From positions 1,240,001 to 1,304,000 of the forward strand of contig OX422187.1 of NCBI GenBank assembly GCA_949130485.1: DNA of 64,000 nt, written 5' to 3'. This DNA comes from Agelas oroides. Lineage: Eukaryota; Porifera; Demospongiae; Agelasida; Agelasidae. The first letter of the stretch is position 1. Each line of letters begins with the position of its first letter. Under the pieces are notes generated by a model. It saw only the letters and a program-made list of their open reading frames with translations. It ran no database searches and had not been told where the DNA came from. Positions 34,060 to 44,535 of this stretch are shown here, one piece after another. The position numbers and the translations under genes were made by a program.

Positions 34060-34881
34060 CTACCTCTGGTCACAATGAGGCCCAGAGTACCCAGCACGAC
34101 AGTTGCAGTAGTACTGTGGCTCCCCTTCCTGTCGTCTCCTACATGTGCTGTTATTCTGGCATGGGTTTGGTCTACACGGATTGGTCGTCTTTTGACATCT
34201 CTTACCCCTGAATCCGTCTGCACACAAGCAATTGAACCCCGACTCCAGGCTAGTACAAGTTCCCCCATTTTGACAGGGTGAATTGGTACAGTAATTTGTG
34301 CGTTCTTTGGTGAAGAAATTTCCACCAAATCCCACTGCACAGATGCATTGCACGTCTGTATTGTTTAGCCTGTGACAAGTAAGTTGGCACATGGCTGCGA
34401 GAGGCAGGGGTCAATGACTCTAGTTTCACAGCGCTCCCCCTCAAAGTCACTGGGACATGTGCAGGAGAATGTTTCCCTGTTGCGATGGTTGACACAAGTA
34501 GCATTGTTCTGGCAGAGGTTGGGGATGCAGAAATCGTCTCGCAGTCGACAGCGTCTGCCTGCATACCCTGGATCACATACACATGATGGAGATATACTAT
34601 CATTGGTGCAGTGGCCGTGATCACATGGTCTCCCAACCTCCCTACAGTAGTCACAGTGGCCTGCACATGTCTCACCTACACGCCCCTCAAAGCAGTCACA
34701 TGCGGCCACTTTCCCACCCCGAGTTCGCACACAAGTTCCATTTGTGCCACATGGAGAGTCGACACAAGGGTCTGCGACCAGCTCACTCTCACAGTATGCC
34801 CCAGTAAAGCCAGCAGGACAAGTACAGGAGAAACCAAGATCAGTGTTGGAACAATTTCCTCCATTCTGGCAGGTGACATTA
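34060..34881 (-). CDS. EGF-repeat exon of the M8 peptidase gene
   Basis: A single 820-bp exon encodes seven EGF-like modules with the usual six cysteines, for example [59 protein letters not shown] and [12 protein letters not shown] ending HCDQR and TAG. The acceptor (GCTATAG|T) joins in phase with the EGF exon at 35108-35206, whose last residues are GYHGNDC. That makes eight modules. The frame changes once in module five, near 34382, between PCAN and TCHRLNNT. The upstream link to the protease part rests on exon phase and strand; a transcript would settle it. Confidence 0.85.
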
Positions 34882-37800
34882 CTATAGCTGAGCAGTTGCG
34901 CAAGGTATGTACGACTGGGGAGAAGGGAGGAGGAGAGGGGAGGAGGGGGAGAGGAGGGAGAGAGGGGAAGAGGGGAGAGGAGGGAGAGAGGGAAGGAGGG
35001 AGAGAGGGAAGGAGGGGGAGAGGGGAGGAGGGGAGATAGGGAGACGTGAGTTAATTGGACTAGTTATGAACACATTCACTCCTTCCTCCTTTGGCACATG
35101 ATCTCACCTGCAGTCATTGCCATGGTAACCAGGATGGCACTTGCAGTATCCATCCACACATGTACCGTGGTCTGAACAGTGAACACATGTTCACACAGTC
35201 ATACTCCTGGGGGAGGAGGGGGGGGGAGGGGGGGAGGGGGGGAGAAGGAGGGAGGAGGGAGGAGGGAGGAGGGGGGGGGGGGGGAGAGGCTATGTCACAA
35301 TGTCCACAAAGACGGTCTCCTCTCCCCTCCTGCAGCATGCTGTGTTTTACAAGGATGAAGAATGCCTGGGTGGGGCTTCTATCTTAAAAGCTGGACCATC
35401 ACCATGGGAACAGGGAGAAAAGAAAGAAGTGAAGTAGAACAGTTGATACGTCATACTTACACTCCTGCACAAAGATCATACCATATACAAAATGTGACTG
35501 TCATAAGTGGATCATAGACGGGCTTACAGAACAGCTCATTGTAGTCCGGACACTCCAGAGTCCCACTGTAGGTGACATTATCCTTCGTGTACACCACCCT
35601 GTTCTGTAGTGAGAGGAGTGCAGCAATGGTGGTAATTTTAGGGAGATTTCCTCTCTTTTGCCATCAAACATAGTTATTCCCACTGGGGCATGATGCCCTA
35701 AGGCCTTCCTGGCTTCAACCAGGTGGCTTCATGGACTGTTTGTAACATTAGTGATAGTAGACTTGTTTTTTGTTTTTTTACAGGAGTGCACATCGTCTTC
35801 TACTTACTGTGTCGTACTATCTGTGGTTGCATATCTACACACTGTTGCTATGTAAACTTAGCCTCGAACCCTATGACTGATGTCTGCTGATCGAGGTATT
35901 TAAACTATGGATGAAACTGACTGACCTTTTGACCTTCCCCGAACACCTGATTAGTTGGTCAGCAAAGTGAATAAACAGTCTTCGAGCACTGCAGCTGAAC
36001 TGTGTGTGTGTGTGTGTGTGCATGTGTGTGTGTGTGTGTGTGCATGTGTGTGTGTGTGTGTGTGTGCATATGTGTGTGTGTGTGCATCTGTGTGTGTGCA
36101 TGTGTGTGTGTGTGCATGTGTGTGTGTGTGTGCATGTGTGTGTGTGTGCATATGTGTGTGTGTGTGTGTGCATGTGTGTGTGTGAGTGTGTGTGGAGGGG
36201 GGAGTGTTATGACACATTTTACATATTGTCGTACCTCATAACAGCCAGCACCGTATTTTGATTGACTGACCACAGTTCCATTGAACCTCATCTCAAACGG
36301 TTTCCTCTGCTCAAAACAACATGAGTTACGGCCATAGCTCTCCATAGCAATGTTAACAGCTGCAAGAGTGGAAAATGTTGAAAACAAAATGTCAAAAGTC
36401 CTCTAGATGGTTTTCTTTTTTGACTATTATTTATTGATTATGTATCAGACAGAAAAACGTGTGTTGTCATGACAACCAGACAGTCTACCTGGGGCGTGGG
36501 CAGGGTTACGGCAGTCTCTCCCGACTCTAAAGTGCTGGTATTCTGCAGCCAGTATGTGTGAACACAGAAGTCTAATAACATGAAACTAATTTTCACAAAG
36601 ACTTATAATTTATAATCACACAAGAGTGACTAGATTAAGTACTTAATTTCAATAAACATAGAAGTCTAATAACATGAAACACAGATGAAGTACTTCCCAC
36701 ATTGCTGGTGTTGACAGTATTAGCGTCGAACCCAGGCTATCTGTTCCGGATTTTGTCTTACAGCTTTGGAGAAAAATTGGAGGGTTGGAAAGCCTGGGTT
36801 CGAGGCTAGACAGTATAGCAACAGTCTGCAGCATAGGCATATTACATCATTATCTCACTGTTTCTATGGTAACAGGCACAGGTGGGTATAGTATTACAGG
36901 AAGTTGTAAATTGTTTCAGGAAGTTGTAAAATAACTCTGGCTGTTGGCAGTGCAAACTACTTTGTGTTAATGCAAACTGAGCATCCGGTTTCCATGGTAC
37001 TAGGTGGAGAGTACACCTACTCCCCCTTCCTATTCGATAAAACTATTTCAGTTCAGTATGTCATACTACAGGTCAAACCCAGATCGCAGCGAGTGTGTGA
37101 AAAAATTCAGCAAGAGCTCCCTGTCTCGTTCTTACAAAGAGTTGCCGTAAAATGAATCATGTGACTCATACACTAGCAGATCAATACTGATGGAAACTGG
37201 ATGCTCAGGTTGCATAGCAAACGAACACACCGCAAGAGGAAGCAGATCTAACCAGATGTGCACACCTTGACGAGATTACTCAGGGTGTGGTGGCTCTCAG
37301 GCCACCAGGAAATCCAACTAGTTAGGGAGTTGCTCGTGAACTCCTTCCTGGAGGGATGCTTTTGGCTGATTACGTTAATTGTGGGTTGATATCATACAAC
37401 ATGTAGGGTTGCTAAGCAAATTTAGAAACAATTGAAATTTTGAGGAGATGACAAACACATGATGTTGGAATCCCACACTGCATTCTTGGAACCCAGTTTA
37501 ACTGGTTAAATGGCTTCTGTGTTGCATTCTGGCCATCCCGCAGCGAGCACTCCTCCCCAGAGCGGCGTCAGAATAAGGCACTCCTAACCCACAAAACTGC
37601 CTTCCCAGAACACAATGGAGTACCATCTGTCTCCACAACGCCACTCAATGCGATCGTCAAAGTACCATGGACACAGTCCGGACTCAACCACTAGCATCCG
37701 TTTCTTTATTCAGAAATGTTTACCGTGGTTACATCTACAGGCTGAGTACTGACGGCTGACTATATTCCCAGCATCAGTTCGTCTTGGTAGATTGAGCCTA

Positions 37801-40800
37801 GAGCTGACCTGCTGATTGCGCTAGTGTCAGTCCTAGCTGATTATGACTGCTGATTTGACTCCAGTCACAACTGGTTTCAGAAACCTTCCTTATTCAACAC
37901 CTAGGGTGATTACCGCCAGCTAAACAATATTCTGACTGTGATATTAGCTGAGTCAGCACTAGGCTCAATGCTGGTGTTACATGATGCAACCTGTGAAAAA
38001 CCTGCTGCATAGCGAAATACTGCATGGAGGCATGACACCTTCATGTGACATTGTTAGATTACTTGTGCAGTTAAGTATAACCAGGTGCTAATGTATGTTG
38101 CTATATAAAACCATCTGACCACGCCCATGCAAGGTCACGTGATCACCTGACCACGCCCATGCAAGGTTACGTGATCACCTGACCACACCCACTCTGACTC
38201 ACATGGAAGAGGGGACAGTAGTCTGCAAAAGACTGCGAGCCTCCCTTGCGCTTATTGAAATACTGCAGGAAACAAAAAGACAAAATGACCGGCTACATCA
38301 CACAACATAAAACGAGCATACCAATCACACTAAGGACGAACAGGATGTGACAATATAGACAGCAACGGCCTTTCAACAGCCTTTCTTCAACAGCTTTTCT
38401 TTTCCTAAAAACAAGCTGGGTGGTGGTGGCTTGGGAATTTGATAAAGATGTCCTTGGTAAAAGCTGGGTACAATGGTCTAGCCATTATGAATTACACACA
38501 GCTTCTACCGATGCAGCTAGCTGCTTAATACCTGATACTCAGTGGGCAGGGGTAAGGAGTAGTTCCGGAGGATGCAGGGGCCTGTTCGTGTCCGATGATC
38601 TACACATCCCTTCCTTTGCAGCCGATAATCACGCTCATCACAAAATGGAGACAAGCTGATTTTCCTGGGGAAGATGAGAGGTAGGGTGGTGGTGTGAGGG
38701 AGATGCTACACGCTGACAGATTCAGTGATGCCGTCTTTTCTGATTTCTACAAGTTTACGGTAAGAGGGTGCTCTGTTGCCAACTTGAAATTGGAAAACTT
38801 GATGCAGGAGAAGACAAATGAGAAAGTCACACAAGTTTACCTGTCCTTGGCATAGCTTATCACGAAGCCACAGCCCGATGATACCCCCACCGCAGCCGTC
38901 CTCCATAACTATAGTCCACCTGATACCAGCTGCAACAAGTGAAAGAGATTTCTGCTTTATAGCTCCCCCCTCCAGGAAGTCTTGGCATTTGGAAACCACC
39001 AACTTACAGCTAGCCAACTTATGCTCTAATTCAATGGTGACAACAAGCTAGCTACATGTTGTGTGTCAACATACCCGGAGTCTTCCAGCAGGGCTAGGGT
39101 GATTCGGGATATCACTGGCTTCAAGCCAGAAGTAGCAGACATGAGCTCTTCCTGAAGGTAGAGTGGAGGGAGGGATGTTATGAATGTGTGTCTCCCAACA
39201 CCAATCTGGGGGTAATGAATTCAGCCACTTTGGGATAGGGACATGACTAGGGGGTGGGGAGACTGTCAGGGTAAACAAGTTGTAGGCCATTTCGCACTTG
39301 TTGCTACTGTACCCCACAAACACTCACACCACACACACACACATCCCCTCTCCCTCCACGTTACCCCAAATATTCTTTTCTCCCAGTGCACCCGGGCAGC
39401 CCCCTGTCCCCCTTGGTTCTCCAGCTCAGCTCCAACGAGAGAGGAACAGTTGAATTGTGCACGTACCTCCCGCTGGAGAGAGAGAAGAAAGAGAGGGAGG
39501 GGAGTAGTCTCATGCAGTGCAACGCTACAGGAATGTTTGCTAAATTATACTTCATCACTACCACACAGATGTCAGACGCCACATTGGAACGTCCTAAAGC
39601 CCCATAAAGACAGAACTCTAGGACAGTGACATGAATTACGTACAAGAATGTGCAACCAATGAAATATCTCATAGCTGAACCTGGTTGCCATGGGTACCAG
39701 CTATACCATGCAGCCATTGTTAGGGTTGCCATGGTTACCAGCTATACCAGCCACAGTGACCCTCTTATAATTACATGAGGAGCTTGCATGGTTTGCAGGT
39801 AGCTAGAGTGGACTTCTGAATCTTCAGAATCATCAACTCCCCTCCCCCTCCCACACACACACTGTCACCTCACCACGACATTTGGTGTCACCATCATCTC
39901 CACAGTGTGGGTAGTGTCTCTGTTGACAGTCGTCCTGTGAATGTACCGGATGCTTCGCAGTGTGTTGGGGTCTGCTTTGTACTGGCTGAGGTGGGAGTTG
40001 AGGGGTGGAGGGGTTAAAAGATGGAGAGATGAAGGGTGGAGGAGTAGAGGAGTGGAAGTATGGAGAGATGAAGGGTGGAGGAGTGGAGGGATGGAGAGAT
40101 GAAGGGTGAAGGAGTGGAGGGATGGAGGGATGGAGAGATGAAGGGTGAAGGAGTGGAGGAGTGGAGGGATGGAGAGATGGAGTGGAGGAGTGGAGAGGTT
40201 GGAGGGTGACAACTGACTGCATGAGCTTTAATTTGCTCAGAAGCAAGAACTGTAACAGCAGATGAGCAGCTAGCATCAGCTGCAGCAGTACTGTTCCTCA
40301 CCCATAGCAGTCCCTGGGTTCTCCACTCCCACTCTGCTGGGTTCGGGGGTAGCCATTTTCATCGTGGTAATAGGGAAAGAGGTCATCCGAGAAGACCTGA
40401 GGAGAAAGGAGATGGAAGGGAGGAGAGAGGAACAGGTTACGACCTGAATACATCATACATTGTCTACCAAACAACTCCCCTCCCCCCTCCCCTCCCCCCC
40501 TTCCCTCCCCCCTCCCCCCTTCCCTCCCCCTCCCCCCTTCCCTCCCCCTCCCCCCTTCCCTCCCCCTCCCCCCTTCCCTCCCCCTCCCCTCCCCCCTTCC
40601 CTCCCCCTCCCCTCCCCCTCCCCTCCCCCCTCCCTTTCCCTCCCCCCTCCCTTTCCCTCCCCCCTCCCCCCCTTCCCTCCCCTCCCCCTCCCCTCCCCCC
40701 TCCCCCCTCCCCTCCCCATACCACTTACAAGAATGTGTAGCAGCTCATGTAGCACGTTGGAGAGCTGTCGGTCGAAGAGTGCTTGGTAGTGGGCGGGGTT

Positions 40801-41265
40801 AGTTGATATTCTGCTTGGACAGAAGTTGAGGTAGCCTGCTTAAGGGTCTGCAGTAGGGAAGAGAGAAGAGAGGGAGAGAGGGAGGGAAGTGAGGAAGGGA
40901 GAGGGGAGGAAGGGAGAGGGGAGGAAGGGAGAGAGGAGGATGGGAGAGGAGAAGAAAGGAGAGGGAGGGAGGGAGGGAGGGAGGGAGGAAGGAAGGGAGG
41001 GAAAGAGGAAGAGGGAGAGGAAGGAAGGAGAGAGACAGAGAAAAGGGTGGAAGACAGAAGGAAGAGTAAGAGAGCAAGAGGGAGGGACAGATGAAGGACT
41101 GTATCAATCACAAGCCACCCAGTAAGGAAGTGAAGCCACTGCACCTGTCAAAGTCTTCCTCTTGTTGGCAGTGTTTGCCATAAGCAGTGTACCCCCTGGA
41201 ACATTTCGCAGACTCCTCTATGGCTGACACATAGAGGAGGAAGTGCGTTTTCAAGGTCAACAAAC
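34060..41265 (-). CDS. LMLN-like: Leishmanolysin-like (M8) zinc metallopeptidase with C-terminal EGF repeats
   Basis: M8 peptidases (invadolysin/GP63) are zinc endopeptidases at the cell surface or secreted. Minus-strand exons, high to low: 41145-41265 ([30 protein letters not shown]), 40729-40847 ([12 protein letters not shown], zinc site HELLHILV), 40302-40396 ([19 protein letters not shown]), 39874-39985, 39365-39472 (AELENQGG, third zinc His in VHWEKR), 39075-39151 ([12 protein letters not shown]), 38841-38929 ([15 protein letters not shown]), 38532-38664 ([10 protein letters not shown]), 38203-38262 (FADYCPLFH), 36489-36542 ([14 protein letters not shown]), 36235-36359 (SKYGAGCYE), 35461-35603 ([12 protein letters not shown]), 35108-35206 (first EGF), 34060-34881 (seven EGF). 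The Gly normally after HExxHxx is Val. Breaks: one extra base near 40842, one missing near 38875, TGA at 35191-35193, one missing near 34382. Signal peptide and prodomain exons were not found upstream of 41265. No membrane helix is visible at the C-terminus. Confidence 0.88.
34915..35045. repeat. G/A-rich tract in peptidase intron
   Basis: GGAGAGGGGAGGAGGGGGAG-type purine units, about 130 bp, immediately before the EGF exon acceptor on the minus strand, where they serve as a polypyrimidine stretch. Confidence 0.85.
35211..35284. repeat. G-rich tract (possible quadruplex former)
   Basis: GGGGGAGGGGGGGAGGGGGG-like sequence with several runs of four or more G on the + strand. It directly abuts the duplicated TRMU exon. 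Confidence 0.85.
35279..35415 (+). pseudogene. Exact extra copy of the TRMU last exon and its 3' splice site
   Basis: These 137 bp are identical to 33665-33801, including about 57 bp of intron (GAGAGGCTATGTCACAATGT), the CTCCTGCAG acceptor and the coding sequence for [13 protein letters not shown]...PWEQG. The copy lacks the stop found in the original and reads on into EKKEVK then stop. It sits in an intron of the oppositely transcribed M8 peptidase, 1614 bp away from the original. Both copies are preceded by G-rich runs. Confidence 0.95.
35997..36195. repeat. (TG)n microsatellite with GCATG interruptions in peptidase intron
   Basis: TGTGTGTGTG tracts of 10-20 bp separated by GCATG or GCATATG, about 200 bp. 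It yields Cys-Val or His-Thr open frames of no meaning. Confidence 0.95.
36721..36808. mobile_element. 88-bp foldback, TAGCGTCGAACCCAGGC termini
   Basis: The left end is TAGCGTCGAACCCAGGCTAT and the right end is AAAGCCTGGGTTCGAGGCTA. The loop is CCGGATTTTGTCTTACAGCT. It lies in a peptidase intron. Confidence 0.75.
36809..38202. other. Long peptidase intron; dispersed repeats only
   Basis: Contains a diverged piece of the 27070 repeat (ACAGGAAGTTGTAAATTG, about 36896) and three tandem copies of a 36-bp unit (CTGACCACGCCCATGCAAGG, 38107-38195) ending just before the FADYCPLFH exon donor. A short exon joining CPLFH to EYQHF may be hidden here. Confidence 0.4.
40010..40205. repeat. GGAGTGGAGGGATGGAGAGA tandem repeat in peptidase intron
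   Basis: Irregular 10-38-bp G/A-rich units (GGATGGAGAGATGAAGGGTG) about 195 bp long. The Pro/Ser/His-rich ORFs on the minus strand come from composition. Confidence 0.9.
40470..40722. repeat. C-rich CCCCTCCCC tract in peptidase intron
   Basis: About 250 bp almost entirely of C and T on the + strand, with many runs of four to six C. The minus (sense) strand is correspondingly G-rich and lies directly after the donor of the catalytic exon. A good candidate for stable quadruplexes in the pre-mRNA. Confidence 0.95.
40858..41050. repeat. A/G-rich GGGAGAGGGGAGGAA tract in peptidase intron
   Basis: Purine-only units on the + strand, giving a pyrimidine tract upstream of the catalytic exon acceptor on the minus strand. 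Confidence 0.9.
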
Positions 41266-41887
41266 CTGGAATCCAAGCTGATAGAATTCTTTGTCTTCGC
41301 AAACATATAGTGCACAGTCCGTTTTGGGAATCTTCATCCGTTCACTGTCCGTAAAATTGGGGATTTTCCCCATTTCCTGTTGGTATTGACACCCAAGTGT
41401 GGGGCTTGCTCAGGTTTGCCCAATAGAAATGGAGTTAATTAGCATTATATACATCTACAGGGTTTTGAAAATCCTCACAACACTGGGCTGCACACACTGT
41501 TCCCAGCCACATAATTATCAATCAAACACACAATTGCTCAGGACCCAATCCATGGGGGGTGGGGCAGCATTGTTTTATTGTCAGACTTTCTTAGTTACAA
41601 CAAGCTAGTGGAGACGATGCGGGTCCCTGTGTAGTCTGTCCCCTGGTAGTGGGTGCCAGGGGAAGGCTAAGCTATCTGTCTGTCTACATGTTGTCTGTCT
41701 CCTGGTGTTCTTAGAGACGTATGGACTTCCGCTTGATCGTGTGCCGAAAATAAATTTGTATGGCCACGTATGGACAGCAGGACAGCTAGTGTGGATATTC
41801 TACTGCCAATTCTACAATTGGGAGAAGAATGACATGTAGTATGGGGGTTGAATGGGAAACCAGTCTTTGCAGTAACAAAAGTAATAC
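41266..41887. other. Upstream flank of the peptidase; no further exon assigned
   Basis: A minus-strand reading just above the first exon (IPNFTDSERMKIPKTDCALY) could be an extra exon, but it does not match M8 sequences I know. A roughly 60-bp string at 41718-41776 containing GATCGTGTGCCGAAAATAAA recurs from 16690-16735. Confidence 0.3.
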
Positions 41888-42539
41888 TTAACTCTTTGCA
41901 CGCGGAAATGATTTGTACATTACCGTTTATTAACGCGGAAATTAATGTTATCAGTCTGAGGTCAAAGTGGCAACCTTTGCCTAGCAAGCCTTGGGCAGTG
42001 CCAGTGGGCTGATTTGCGTAGACAGCGTGTAACTAGGCTGGACTAGTTTATCTAAATAGCTGATCACTGCTAGGTAAGCAATTTGTACTTGTTTGAAGCC
42101 ATTATCTGCGGCTTTACATCGTAGCTTACCAGCGATTCGAAACGGCGCCGATTTTCTCACTTGTTACCTACAGCCTTGACAGATTCAGCCGATTTCCAAG
42201 TTATCTAAAGGTAGTACTCCAACCTTGAGTGAAAATTGGAGGCTGTTTGCTCCCCGTGTTGAAGACAAAGCTTCGCGTTTAGCAGCCCTTGGTCAAATTC
42301 ACGATCACTCGCGAACTAGCACCGCCCCTTCCTGCCTTTTATGAGATCAACGTAAGTGGAAAGGTGTGGCCTAGACTTATTACTACTCAATAGACAGGGA
42401 TTTACCATAACTTCTTGTTTGGCTTTACTATTGCGCGGTTCTGCTTTTCCTAAGATCCCGTGCAGATTTATGTGCACTTCGCGTAGGCTAAATTAATCAC
42501 GTATGCACATATATCTGCACTTCGCGTGCAAAGAGTTAA
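41888..42539. mobile_element. piggyBac-type MITE, TTAA target site
   Basis: The ends read TTAACTCTTTGCACGCGGAA and CTTCGCGTGCAAAGAGTTAA, so inverted repeats of about 16 bp start right inside a TTAA on each side. TTAA duplication with a CYCTTTGC-like tip is characteristic of the piggyBac superfamily. The 650-bp interior has no transposase ORF. Confidence 0.8.
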
Positions 42540-42949
42540 GAAGACTTTCAGCTGCTTGTGGTTACTAGTGCTGGTCTATTGGTTCTGCCCTACTGGCTAT
42601 ATTCATGCCCCAACACCTTTATTGGATGTTAGTGTTGCTTAGCAACCAAATCTTTAGTCTTGAATTATTACCAACAAAATGTTAATTTCTGCTGAAGGCA
42701 GTGCTCACGATAACATCTCGAAGTTGCTCTGACATAATGTCAGAACATCATTAAGTTTGATCAGACAAGTACCAGTCATGCCCGGACAATCCGACATATG
42801 AAAGAAATGCAGTTCAAATACATACCGGGCCCTTCTCACAGCCTAGGAAAACCAATAAACTCTTTGTCACCTAATAAGTAATCATCAAAAAAGTTAATGT
42901 ATTTGCATAAATTACACGACATAATGAATCAGAGGTTATAAACATGTGA
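42540..42949. other. No gene recognised
   Basis: AT-rich stretch with no coding signal or repeat that I can identify. Confidence 0.35.
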
Positions 42950-43465
42950 TTGACAGAGTCTGAAATAAAGTTACAGTTTAACAGAGGAACCATCTTGGTG
43001 AAAGCTAGGTTGTGCTTACTGCGGCATTCAGGTAAGCAATGTCGAACTTTCGCTTCACCTTCAGCGCAGCGTCACCATCAAGATGTAGCTATCGGCGCGT
43101 ATTCAGTGACATCACTGGAGCTCTGCTTCTTCGAAAGAAGCATTGCCCGCTTGTGCATGTCGGTAGCAGCATGATCTTTGTAGCTGGACGCTCGCAGGTT
43201 CTTCGAACCAACTACAACGCAGGGTTGTAGTTGCGCATGCCTTGCAGCTTCTCGTTGAGCACTTCAGCGTCGCCACGTAGTCGCGATCAGCCTTCTCGTA
43301 TTTAAGCCATGCAGACGTACTCATCTCTCTGTCGCTCTCTGTGATCCACTTCTGAACCGTTTTTACCGATACCCCTCGCTTCTTCGCCGGTGGAACCTCT
43401 TCAGAGCAAGCGGCACGCTTTTGTCCAGACATTTTGTCCGCACGCTTACGAGATTGATCGGTCAC
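42950..43465 (-). pseudogene. C17orf113-like / hAT-related zinc-finger protein, decayed 5' part
   Basis: The minus strand starts with MSGQKRAACSEEVPPAKKRG and GVSVKTVQKWITESDREM, then SAWLKYEKADRDYVATLKCS. In another frame follow KLQGMRNYNPALVVGSKNLR and ASSYKDHAATDMHKRAMLLF, then VTEYAPIA, and in a third frame KVKRKFDIAYL and LAFTKM. This order (basic start, LKC zinc-finger core, NLR.SS.KDHA..MH..A, EY.PIA, KFD.AY..A...LAFTK) is that of the TTF-type zinc-finger proteins abundant in invertebrates and related to hAT transposases. At least three frame changes and a damaged zinc-finger cysteine pair mark it as broken. The family name is from memory of the motif order. Confidence 0.6.
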
Positions 43466-44439
43466 GTGGCATAATTACCCGGAAATTGTCCGATGACCGG
43501 ACGTTATCACGAGCACTGGAAGGAGCTACCATTTATGGTATACCCACCCAGTATTCGGCCAACAAACTCCAGTATTGCTACTGCCATTTAGATCACCCAC
43601 AAACATGATCTATTCCAAGTCGTATAAAATTTTGCACATGCGCAAAAGGGCAGTGAGGGACAGAAATGGGGTGGGAGTTTAACACTACCGCCTTACCTCC
43701 GAACTGGAGACGCTCTCGAGTCCAGGAATGTCTTCGTCTGAGCTGTCTTCACTTGACATCCTCGTTCACCAGCTAAAAAGAGTACATGGAGTACGATCTT
43801 GTTTACTGTCGCCACTACAATACTGTGTACCACGTACCACCGTCTCGCGAAAGAATCAGCGCACGTGCTTGTTTCTCCGTATACCACCTTCTTTCAGGTA
43901 TACGGAGCGACGATCCTAAAAAGGCGTGGCTAGAATGGCCGACTTGCATAATGACGTCACGTACGAGGGCTGGGGTAAAACTTCAGCAGCTGGCCATAGA
44001 GAATGTATGGGGAATTCCAAACGCGTGTTGAGAAGATCCATCAGTTTGCTTCGCGGAAAGAGCGATCGTCTCCATGCGCTAATATTTGCTACCCAAAGAG
44101 TTGGTGTATTCATAAGTGAGTCCAATGGCCGTATTGCGTGCAGTGCGCGGCGTTAATTGACTGGAAAGCCGCCGATGGTTCAGCTCATGATGTCTACCAA
44201 TATGCTATTTCTGGAAAACGGCTAAGACCTCTGTCTTGAAACTATTTGTAAGCCACCTTTTTGTATATATTGTGTACAATATTTCTGTTTTGTGCAATGG
44301 GGAGGGTGGGAAGGCATGAATAAGCCAGATATACAGCTGAATTTGTATGATTTAATTAGTTGCAGCTGCTGGGATACTCTTGTACTTCATGTGGGTATGC
44401 AACTTTTTCTTGGAGAGAGTAACCAGAAAGTAGACTGTG
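43466..44439. other. No gene assigned; inverted pair with 45367
   Basis: A segment at 43930-44020 (GGCCGACTTGCATAATGACG, then TCACGTACGAGGGCTGGGGT) recurs inverted at 45367-45455 with about 90 percent identity by eye. The two could be the arms of a 1.5-kb element or two solo repeats. Confidence 0.45.
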
Positions 44440-44535
44440 TAGCCTCTTTCTCAGGCCCCCACCTGGCTTTCTGTTGCTTGCTGTATGGTGGTAAGGGACA
44501 GAAAGCTGGGTGGGGCATGCATGGGAATGAGGCTA
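44440..44535. mobile_element. 96-bp foldback, TAGCCTCTTTCTCAGGC termini
   Basis: The left end is TAGCCTCTTTCTCAGGCCCC and the right end is GCATGGGAATGAGGCTA, with CCCACCTGGCTTTCTG facing CAGAAAGCTGGGTGGGG. A (TTG)n tract follows at 44728-44751. Confidence 0.75.

Noticed and set aside
35871..36387. His-Thr and Cys-Val repeat ORFs
   Set aside because: They are translations of (TG)n. Only 36235-36359 on the minus strand is a supported exon.
36235..36603. Separate small gene next to the EGF exons
   Set aside because: The residues [16 protein letters not shown] and [10 protein letters not shown] fall in the right order for the M8 C-terminal Cys-rich region, so they belong to the peptidase.
40396..40729. 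Frameshift at the HExxH exon junction
   Set aside because: On re-reading, the donor follows CTT directly (phase 0), so the next exon joins in frame. The Gly-to-Val change remains.
40453..40789. Poly-Gly/Arg and poly-Pro ORFs
   Set aside because: Compositional translation of a CCCCTCC tract on both strands.
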